A stretch of DNA of 16,508 nucleotides from Geosiphon pyriformis (taxonomy: Eukaryota > Glomeromycota > Glomeromycetes > Archaeosporales > Geosiphonaceae): contig JAAOMT010000009.1 of assembly GCA_016748015.1 (NCBI GenBank), positions 83,995 through 100,502 of the forward strand, read 5' to 3'. Every line of letters begins with the position of its first letter. The first letter of the stretch is position 1. The position numbers and the translations under genes are program-made. Shown piece after piece: positions 8,712-16,508 of the stretch. The notes under the pieces were generated by a model. It was not told where the DNA came from, ran no database searches, and was given only the letters and a program-made list of their open reading frames with translations.

Positions 8712-9585
8712 CTATTCTTCAGTCATATGTCGTTCCAAGTTATCCACATTTTGTGGCATTTTTTTTTCTACTTCACGTTTAAAAATTGCCCACAGATTCT
8801 CAATAGGATTTAGATCCAGACTACACAACGGCCAGTCAATGACTTCAGGTACATTTTCCACAAGAAACGCCTTAGATACTTGATTTGCATGCTTTGGAAT
8901 TTTTATATTGTTGAAAGTGACACTTTTTCCCAAGTATTCCATTAACTTTTCCAACATGTTGTTTCAAAATTTTAATATCAAATTTAGCATCCATGATATG
9001 TCAAAACAAAATAAGCTGATATTTCTCTTCATAAAAAAACCACCCCACATTAAAATTTTTGTAAGCTGTTTTGGTGTTGGAAGAATTGGCTATTTTTCCT
9101 TGTATCAACGGTCAATTATGTTTGGAAACAGTTGAAATGTTGTTTCATCGAAAATAAGGTTTTTTTCCTGTTCTCATTAAGATAAAATTTGGGCCATTTA
9201 ACACGTTTCTGCTTTTGAATTTTTTGCATGAGCATTGTCATAGTAATTGGTAGGCTTTTCATTATGCAAGTAATTTTAAATGTTTGCCAATTGTGCGATA
9301 TAAAATTTTTACTCCATCTGTATCTAATTTAGTAGCATTTTTTTGCAAAGACAACGAATTTTTATGAACATATTGAATTTACTTTTCTTGATATATGTCC
9401 TATAATTTTCTTATGGTAACTATTACCGCCTTTGTTGTTAATTTTCTCAACGTTTTTGACATTGCATCATACAATTAAGATAAGTAGATTAGTGATTATA
9501 CTTAATTTTAGAGCGAAAAATTCACCCTCACACCAAAAGGAGATCAGCTTTTGCTTAGTACATTTTTTGACCAACAGATTCATTT
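8581..9585 (-). mobile_element. Possible extent of the Tc1/mariner fossil
   Basis: The decayed transposase is flanked by AAATGAATC (8581-8589) and its reverse complement GATTCATTT (9577-9585). Inside the right end the minus strand reads CTGTTGGTCAAAAAATG, resembling the start of a Tc1-type terminal repeat. The left end does not continue this match, so the true borders are uncertain. The size of about 1.0 kb would be short for a full Tc1 element of 1.3-1.7 kb and suggests internal deletion. Confidence 0.3.
8712..9462 (-). pseudogene. Tc1/mariner-type DDE transposase, decayed
   Basis: On the minus strand pieces of a Tc1-like transposase appear in family order but in shifting frames. An ATG at 9462 opens MSKTLRKLTT, soon stopped. 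Then come a helix-turn-helix-like piece ending in YRTIGKHL (about 9300), KRVKWPKFYLNE (about 9200-9175), FDETTFQLF with the first catalytic Asp at 9147-9149, MWGGF (about 9050), and MDAKFDIKIL (about 8990). The expected FQQD reads FQQY: the second catalytic Asp codon is TAT at 8905-8907, and a frameshift follows. The last 60 or so codons are intact: PKHANQVSKAF, VIDWPLCSLDLNPIENLW with the third acidic residue (Glu) at 8799-8801, and a stop at 8712-8714. The ancestral protein would excise and insert DNA at TA sites. At roughly 250 codons it is shorter than the usual 340. It cannot make active enzyme. Confidence 0.85.
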
Positions 9586-9856
9586 CTAAATGTGAATTAT
9601 AAATAAAGCTGCGAATTAATTTTATGCAGCCTATCGCATTGAACCTTACTTGATTTGGATTATATGTAATAATTTTTGTCAGGTGATTTTCAGATACACA
9701 CTTTATATGAAAAACTGAAAAAGTAAAAATTTAATTGGTTTCACATTTTTTATAAAGGCGTTTTGAACTATAAGGATAATCAAAATTTTGTTTTGTTTGC
9801 TGCATATATTTGTTATTAATATTATATTTCTATTGAATATTGGACATTGCGTGATT

Positions 9857-9894
9857 TTGAAATAATTCAATTTTGTATTCAGAAATTATTTCAA
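9857..9894. repeat. Perfect 11-bp inverted repeat
   Basis: TTGAAATAATT at 9857-9867 is the reverse complement of AATTATTTCAA at 9884-9894, with a 16-nt loop. It may be a hairpin or a protein-binding palindrome; it may also be chance. Confidence 0.45.
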
Positions 9895-10766
9895 TATTTT
9901 CGCCATTTAATTTGATTTGATGTCTTTTTACAAATCAATATTGGTAAGGTATGTACTGTGAATCCCATTTTTTCCAAATAATTTTAAATCTTTTCAACAA
10001 TATTTTTTTGAAATTTTTGCATAATTTAAATATTGTTATTATTTCGACAGTTATAATTTAATCAATATTTATCATTGTAATTGAAATATATCTCTATTAA
10101 CTGAAGAAAAATAATGTGAAAAAACAAATAGCAAATTAATAGCAAATTATTTATTTATTAATATTGAATCTTGACTGGAAAAAATTTGTATTTTTAATTA
10201 TTCTTTTGGGTCAATTTGAAACTAGGAATAAATAAAATTAAATTCAGTTTAAGCAGAGTTCATTTAACGACAAATAATTTAAAAATTTTGGCATATACAG
10301 CTTCTAAATCAAAATTAAAGACAAATATTTAATTCTTTTAAAGTCAGACGTGTTTAAAATTGTTTAAAAATCAAATCTTATCTCAGTTAATAGCTAAAAA
10401 AAAATTAAAATAGGAAAAATAAATTTCATTGTACCACAAACCATGAAAAAAATGTACTTTTTATGTTTGAAATTATATTTTTTATATCGAAATTTATAAA
10501 ATTAAATATTTAAGTATATATAAAATTTAATGATAATAACCAAAAATTTATAAAAAAAAAACTAATTTCAAAAAAAATTGATTAGAAAATTAAAAGTCAA
10601 AATTTATTTTTTAATTAATAAATCTTTAAATTATAAAATAAATTAATTTAAATATTTTATTACCCAAAAACTAAAATAATAATATTTGAATAATTTTTTT
10701 TTTTTAAAAAATTAAACAAGTTAAGCATAAAAGCATAGAAAAAAAATCTTTTTATTTTACAAATAT

Positions 10767-10789
10767 ATAATAATAACAATAACAATAAC

Positions 10790-10820
<31 letters not shown>

Positions 10821-10821
10821 T
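10767..10821. repeat. (AAT/AAC)n microsatellite
   Basis: A run of about 18 trinucleotides that changes from mixed AAT/AAC units to a pure AAT tract toward its right end. Likely length-variable. Confidence 0.85.
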
Positions 10822-11944
10822 AAATCTGAAATGATTGAAATAATATGTTTATATTATATATTTGTAAATAATTTTTTAAAACAAAAAATTATTTTAATTA
10901 AGCTCTAAAAAATTAAATAATTTTAAAATCTAAAATCCAAAAAATAAGTCTGGAAAAATTGTAATCAATTTATATAATTAAGAATTTAACATATTATTTA
11001 ATTAAAAATATTTATTAAAAAATAATAATAAATTGATTTTTAACTTTTTTTAGTTTTTTATTCACAAAAAATTGTTACCGGTTTTTATATTTTACTGAAA
11101 AAGATTATATTTTTATATAAAAATTAATATTTATTTTAATAACTTATTTTACTATTAACAAATTCATTTACAAAAATAATTTCATGAATAAGTACTTAAA
11201 TAATTTAAAAGTATAATTATTTAATTTATTTTCAAAGTTTTCATCAGAATATAAATTTATTATTTTTGAATAATATGTCTTATAAATGTTTTTTTTAAAA
11301 ATTTAAAAAATTTTAAAATTCATATAGTCAGTATATATTTACAATTTATTAAGCTTACAAATAATAATTTTCGAAAATATTTAAAAAAAATTAATCAGGA
11401 TACTCGCTCAAAAATCAAATCACTTTTCAAAGTTAAAAAAATAATTTTATTTAAAAAGTATATTTTAGCAATTAATATATATTTATTTTTAAATGGGATC
11501 ATTATTATCCGATCTTAAAATACGAATTTTTTTATTTAAAAAAACTTTTCAAAGGATCTGATTGGTTGAAAATTTAAATGTATAATCAAAAATTTTCAGA
11601 TCTTTTATTAGATTTCAATTGAAAAAAAAAAATTTTTCCCTTCAGCCCATTCAACCCCATTCAAATGGCCGAGTTTTCAGAACAAAGAAAATTCCGAGCT
11701 TGTCTCTTTTTTAATCTAATTCATTCTTTGTGTGTAGTCTCGCTGTTTTTATCTTCTTACCAGATCTAAAAAGTTTTAAAAGATCTTGGATCACCATAAA
11801 TTCAAATAGATTATTAAAAATTTTTTGCTAATAAATAATTCCTTGAAAAAAATTGAGGTTGAAATCTCATGATTTCTTACATGCAAATAGTTTTAGATTC
11901 TAACAAGTATTCAACCTGTCTGCCTGTCCCATTAAAAATTTAAT

Positions 11945-12274
11945 TCAACTCCTTTGTTTTCCATTAAAAGATAATCCTTGAAATCTTTCAATGAGGCTTA
12001 TTTCTTTTATTCCGAATTTTTCTTGAACAAAGTTTTTCAACTCTGCAAATACACAACAATCGATTGGTTTAAAACTAATACTCTTTAGATGGGGGGCCCT
12101 CTAGCCAATTTTTTGATAGCAACAGTTATCGTTACATCATAAAGAACCTTGGAATTATTTTCATTTAATCCATTGACCACGGCATAATTGATTTTAGATA
12201 TTTAGAAAAATATTCCCCGCTTCAAATTCATTGAGATGCATGTTTACATACCTCTCCCACATTTCATAGGCGTT
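11945..12274 (-). pseudogene. Decayed coding sequence of unknown family, three frame segments
   Basis: Three adjoining open segments on the minus strand read like one protein broken by two frameshifts. Segment one, 12274-12194, includes NAYEMWERYVNMHLNEFEAG. Segment two, 12201-12085, includes VVNGLNENNSKVLYDVTITV. Segment three, 12100-11945, includes FAELKNFVQEKFGIKEISL. The changes fall at a T-run (about 12205) and at a GGGCCCCCC run (about 12091-12099), where single-base loss or a sequencing error is most likely. Amino-acid composition is balanced, unlike the Phe/Ile/Lys-rich chance frames elsewhere. The first frame continues upstream with several stops to about 12654 (for example CNQIVTSREKFNSGN), and the third continues downstream to about 11660, also with stops. 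The last segment faintly recalls a ubiquitin-like fold, but no family is claimed. Exons of a spliced gene are an alternative: AGAG|GTATGT at about 12251 is a good donor match. Confidence 0.45.
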
Positions 12275-12781
12275 TCAAGATTTTTTTAAACTTAAAAATC
12301 ATCATTTAATTAATTTTTTTTGGAGTGACTTGATGATTTTACGTCGATATCTAATGGTCATTTCACATATAGAAAATTATTCTTGAACAGGATACTTTCT
12401 TTCAAAAAACTCAAATGGAAAAATGGCTAAATATCAACATAAAAATATTCCAAAAGATACTAAATTCCCTGCAAATCATGAAACCTAATCAATTGGAAAA
12501 ACTATCATTTCCATTTATATTTAATATTTTCAATAAATTTCAGCCAAAATTTTTTTTGAATGTAAAGCCTACCTGATTTTTAGACATCTAGTATTTTTTA
12601 AAACGTTCCCAGAATTAAACTTTTCCCTAGATGTCACAATTTGGTTACACAACTCTGGTCAAAAAATTATAATCAATGATCCCATGTATTACAATATAAA
12701 AAAGAAATAAAGTTTACACAGAAATAACATCAAATTTTTAGTTTTTCCCCATAAAAAAAAACTTTGCCAAATTATTCATTA

Positions 12782-13078
12782 AACTACTAAGAAGTCATTA
12801 AACAATAAAAATATTGAAAAATCATTCCTGCACAGGATTGCCGGTACTCTCCTTAATATGTAAAAAAAAATGAGGTGGGTTGTCACGTCTCAATACTTTT
12901 TCATCGTGGATACGATTGGAAATGAATCAATGATCTGACTCAAACAAAATTTTAAAATGATTGACGGCGTCTCGGTGTAAGGTCCCAGAACTCTCCGAGT
13001 CATAGATTGCTCAATTGAGAAATTATGCTTGGATGATCAAATTATGACGGGAGCAGACCAACTCTGATACAATGATGC
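12782..13078 (-). other. Higher-GC patch with interrupted open frame
   Basis: In one minus-strand frame about 100 codons are interrupted by only two stops, at about 13038 and 12891. The pieces include MTRRVLGPYTETPSIILKFC (48-codon stretch at 13036-12890) and a 36-codon stretch below it. The frame is the same as that of the first segment of the decayed coding sequence 0.5 kb downstream. However, the plus strand also has open pieces here, for example GPRTLRVIDCSIEKL, so the coding strand is not certain. No family is recognised. It may be an old gene or transposon fragment. Confidence 0.25.
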
Positions 13079-13309
13079 AGCCTATTTTCTTTAGCCAACA
13101 CAATGCATCTTATAATATCCTAACCTTTTTCCATTGATACTTTGCACCGCGTTTTGCCCTCAAATACCCTCATACCGATTGGGCGCCATCATGAACACCA
13201 ACTATCCTGGAATTTCCCACGCTTGATTCTAGTATTTTCCTTGGTGAAGACCGAAGGCACTGGTATAGTCACCCGACGTAATGAAAAAAAAATATATATT
13301 TTTTTTTTC

Positions 13310-15210
13310 TCAATAATCCTTTAACAAATATATTGGGGAATAATGCTTAAACGGTGAATTTTCGGAGGGGTTTTGCCAATTAAACTTTAAAAAAACCCAG
13401 TCCTAAAATAGTTGTCTCACAAATATGCCATTATTATAAAAAATATTCTTTTTAAGACTTCTATTTGGTAGTAAAAAAAAACCCGCCTTTTTATAATCCT
13501 AAAGTCATTTGGGTTTAATATTCATGGTTTCTGGTTTTTTTTTTAATTAATTAATTGTTAGAAAATTTGTATTTCGAAAATAGAAAGAAAACTTGACATG
13601 TTCAAATCATTATTTCTATCAAGTGATTTAGAAATAATTAGGGATCAAAATTTTCTAACATTTAATAAATTTTAATTGATTTTAAAACTTACTAATTGCT
13701 AATTATCATTGTCATAAATAAATAAATAAATAAAAATTGTAACAAAGAGAATTAAACAAGTTCAAAACTTGTAAATTCTAAAAGAAGAACATGGCTGTGT
13801 TCTATCGTCAATTATGTTGAGGTACACTCTTAATTGTTTTTTGTTCCTTTGATACCCAGATCAAATTTACATTTTTTTTTTTGATTGGCCAACTTAAAAT
13901 GAAAATAATTTGGCTATTTTCTAATTATTGAATGGGATTAATTTTTGTCAATTTATCTTTTAATTTTTATTTGAACCTCAGATGATATAATATTTTTATT
14001 TTAAAAAATTAAAAGTCATAAAAACAGTTTTGATATTTTTCAGGACGTGAAATTGTTTAATATGAATTTTTTTATTTGATTTACTACAGAATTAGGAGTA
14101 GTATTTTTAAAATTAGAAAAAATTTTAATTCTTATTTTAAAACATGAATCATTTTTTTGAGTAAAAAATGTAATACAAATAAAAAATATGATTTTATTGA
14201 CATTTTTAGTCACAAAATTAACACAGAATAAATTAAAATTTAAATCTTTGGTTTTTAAAAAATTGTTTTTTATTTAGTCTTTTTATATGTTTGATAACAA
14301 ATTCAATTTTAAAATATTAATTTTTATTATAATTTTTTTTTTATCTTTTAAGTAAATATAACATTTCAATAAATTGCAATTGGTTTTATATATTAATTGT
14401 TATATGATGCAATTTTAAATTATATAGTTGCAATTAATATAATACTTATTTGTCACATTTTTAATTACATTCTTATTTTCAAAACAAATAAAATATTAAT
14501 ATATATTTTAAATTTAATTAAAGATCTTAGAAAAAAAATCTTTTTAAAAAAGTTTCCAAATAAAAAAACCTGAATAATCAATTTTAATCCACAAAAGGAA
14601 TCTTTTATAGTATTATATGATGAATTCTAAACTTTTAAAATGTTATTGAATATAAAAAACATAAAATAATAAGTTATTAAAAGTTTATGCATTATTAACC
14701 GACTTTTTTTATCATAACTTTTAAGGAATAAAATGAAAGAATGAGATATTTTACAATAAAAGCTCAAAAAAAAAGGTTATATCTTCAGGTTCAGTTTGTA
14801 TTAATGTTCCTAATTTCTTTTTTGTGAGATTTTTCTCAAAGAAAACTCAAATTCTTTGAAAAGAATATTTTCTAATACACAATGGTCAACTTCATCATGT
14901 TGCTAAATTTAGATTTTACAAACTCATGACCACAAAAATAAATCACCACTCAACCTAATCTCATGATTTAAGACAATTAATAATGCCTTTTATTTTTCAG
15001 CTATAAAAAATTAACTGATGTCAGAATTTCCAAAGAGTACAAAATGACTTAAAAGTATACTCGTGACCGTTCACGTTTCCAAATTAATATTAAACGCCGT
15101 ACCAATTAAATGATAAACCATTTAATATTCGTGTTGGAAAAGTAGTGTTTGACCACTTTTGTAGCTTGATTTACATTATTACAGCTCTTAATTAAACTTG
15201 GCAGGTTTCA
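13310..15210. other. AT-rich intergenic region, no gene seen
   Basis: No coding frame of note. It contains the nested inverted repeat at 13557-13659, an (AAAT)n run at about 13715-13735, and a small inverted repeat at 15105-15126 (ATTAAATG / CATTTAAT). Confidence 0.5.
13557..13659. repeat. Nested inverted repeat, MITE-like
   Basis: The outer arms GTTAGAAAATTT (13557-13568) and AAATTTTCTAAC (13648-13659) are perfect reverse complements over 12 bp. Inside, ATTATTTCT (13609-13617) pairs with AGAAATAAT (13630-13638) around a 12-nt loop. Similar AT-rich sequence flanks both outer arms. The size of about 100 bp and the terminal inverted repeats fit a tiny non-autonomous DNA transposon or a fold-back remnant. 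No target-site duplication is clear. Confidence 0.45.
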
Positions 15211-15213
15211 TGG

Positions 15214-15462
15214 TCAAATGACCTTGCACCTCCTTTTAAAAACTTCTAGGAGACAGAATGACTCATTCCTTTCAAGACTATATGATAAAACGTAATGAAT
15301 TGTCAGGTTTAAAAACTTTTTACTGTAGGTTCTAAATGTAATGTTAATCACACGTTGAATGACAATGATCCAATAAATTCCTTTGAAAGTTTTAATGTCA
15401 AAAATTTGAAAAAGGATAGAAATACCAACTAAAACGAAAAATTGGGTAACCCCAAAGTACAC
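15214..15462 (-). CDS. Short open frame with hydrophobic segments, doubtful
   Basis: An 82-codon frame that opens with GTG, not ATG; an in-frame TAG lies 6 codons upstream. It has two hydrophobic stretches (FFVLVGISILFQIF near the start and GIYWIIVIQRVINI at about 28-41) and a basic end (EVFKRRCKVI). It could be an exon of a membrane protein, but there are no clear splice sites, and T-rich DNA readily gives hydrophobic frames by chance. No family is recognised. Confidence 0.15.
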   Translation of the reverse strand: MYFGVTQFFVLVGISILFQIFDIKTFKGIYWIIVIQRVINITFRTYSKKFLNLTIHYVLSYSLERNESFCLLEVFKRRCKVI

Positions 15463-15469
15463 CCAAAAA

Positions 15470-16320
15470 AGGAACTACCGAGAGATTTATACATCTGTCC
15501 TATTATTTCTACCTGCTAAAATGCATGACATATTTGTAATTTCCATTTTTACGCTGATTGGCAAAAACCATCCTATAATAACATTTGCTGTATGTGTTTT
15601 GAGGTAATTTTTTTTTTTTGCAAATGATTACCTTAGAAACTTCATAAAGTTAATAATTTTTTCGCCAGTCATCTCGTCGTGTCTCGTCTCTCGTGTTCTG
15701 GATTCCGGTACTGACCTCCTTTTTCTGCTACACATTGATCATTACACTGGGTTAATCAGTGATGGATAATAATTCAGTTATCTTAAATGAAAATGGTCAC
15801 ACATCAAAGATTGTAATAATAGTAATATTATTTTTACCATTTGCAATTACACCAGGGTTAAAAAAAAAATCAAAGGATATTAACTACTCTAAATGTTCGA
15901 CTATGAGTTTCTGAATTTCAAATTGGGAAAAAGGGAATACAAAACTTATCATATTAACTAAAGACAACCTACGATCTAAACAAAACGGCACCAAACCAAA
16001 ATAATAAAATTCAAAGATGCAAGTCAAATAAAGTAAAACTCACCGTCCATGGTTAAAAAAAGACTGGTATTCAAAAATGTCACAACAATTTGGCATTGAT
16101 ATTTAATCAAAAAGAAAATGATTTAGCTTTTAATTTATATTAAATATAATGCCGTACAACTTAGTACCATGGTCAGGCTAAATAAAATTAATTTATATGT
16201 TAAAAGAGTATACAAAATTTAAATTGAGCAATTAAAAAAAAATTTTATCGTCGTACATTGCATCAATTAACTTGTACTACACCAAGTTAAAAAGAAAAAG
16301 ATGTAGTCAAAAGAAAAAGG
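15470..16320. other. Intergenic, no gene seen
   Basis: No supported coding frame. It contains a pyrimidine-rich stretch with three TCTCG words at about 15671-15695, followed by GGATTCCGGTACTGACCTCC (15700-15719), which resembles a stretch at 12835-12854. Confidence 0.45.
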
Positions 16321-16332
16321 TAGTAATAGTAA

Positions 16333-16410
<78 letters not shown>
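16321..16410. repeat. (TAG)n microsatellite
   Basis: Thirty consecutive trinucleotides: TAG-TAA-TAG-TAA, then 26 perfect TAG units (16333-16410). The apparent poly-valine frame across it (16272-16472) is only this repeat read out of phase. A tract this long should be highly variable in length. Confidence 0.97.
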
Positions 16411-16412
<2 letters not shown>

Positions 16413-16494
16413 AAGCAAGATAATATTTGTGTAATGCTTTACAGCATTTATACGCATAATTTATTTATGTAAAGCTATACTGACAGAAAGTATT

Positions 16495-16508
16495 AAAAAA
16501 AAAAAAAA
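16495..16508 (+). repeat. Terminal poly(A) run at the window edge
   Basis: Fourteen A residues end the window. It could be the poly(A) tail of a retroposed sequence lying to the left or simply a homopolymer where the assembly stops. No LINE or SINE body was recognised before it. Confidence 0.5.

Larger units (their letters stand above)
9586..11640. other. AT-rich intergenic region, no gene seen
   Basis: No supported coding frame. It contains a small hairpin at 9857-9894, a tandem ATAGCAAATTA pair near 10125-10148, and an (AAT/AAC)n microsatellite at about 10767-10821. The part from 10440 to 11400 is extremely AT-rich. Confidence 0.5.

Noticed and set aside
8908-9135. A 75-codon plus-strand frame
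   Set aside because: It is antisense to the transposase fossil, whose family motifs are clear on the minus strand.
12960-13050. GPRTLRVIDCSI on plus, recalling the C-terminal motif of GMC oxidoreductases
   Set aside because: The expected Ser-Gly-Asn/His-Thr-Asn continuation is absent, a stop interrupts it, and the similarity is only about a dozen residues.
13142-13324. A 60-codon plus-strand frame ending in a poly-T/A tract
   Set aside because: No ATG-supported homology or motif; the end runs through an A9-TATATA-T10 palindrome.
16272-16472. A poly-valine plus-strand frame
   Set aside because: It is simply the TAG microsatellite read in the GTA phase.
1-16508. CRISPR array or prokaryotic operon
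   Set aside because: The repeats at the left end are coding Gly-X-Y codons without unique spacers, and no cas-like or operon-like genes occur.

Overview
The window looks like nuclear DNA of a very AT-rich eukaryote, probably an animal. The evidence is long gene-free AT-rich stretches, trinucleotide microsatellites, a decayed Tc1/mariner-type transposon, and one secreted collagen-like gene with a TATA box. There are no bacterial operons, ribosome-binding sites, rRNA or tRNA. The species cannot be named from the sequence; AT-rich arthropods, cnidarians or flatworms would all fit.

The only intact-looking gene is on the minus strand at the left edge (2001 down to 1, continuing past the window). 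It has a signal peptide, a short basic linker with dibasic sites, and then at least 197 uninterrupted Gly-X-Y triplets rich in Thr, Asp and Asn. The triplets are arranged in cassettes, each marked by G-K-P-G-D-K. The C-terminal part is missing. The plus strand of the same DNA is also open for more than 500 codons, but only as a mirror of the collagen codons. A TATA-like box lies about 90 bp upstream of the start, and an imperfect 17-bp direct repeat lies about 925 bp upstream.

From about 3.5 to 7.7 kb lies the largest unexplained structure: a diverged, megabase-style fold-back in miniature, whose two arms of 1.3 to 2 kb align with each other as reverse complements, with mirror-image base skew. 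The middle (about 5.58-5.87 kb) is richer in GC and holds a short open frame. No recognisable transposase was found in it. It could be a fold-back element, two head-to-head copies of one old repeat, or a source of long hairpin RNA.

At 8.7-9.5 kb (minus) is a Tc1/mariner transposase fossil. At 11.9-12.3 kb (minus) is a decayed coding sequence of unknown family, whose reading frame shifts twice at homopolymer runs. Next to it, at 12.8-13.1 kb, is a higher-GC patch with interrupted open frames. The rest is AT-rich intergenic DNA with small inverted repeats. The window ends in a (TAG)26 microsatellite followed by a poly(A) run.
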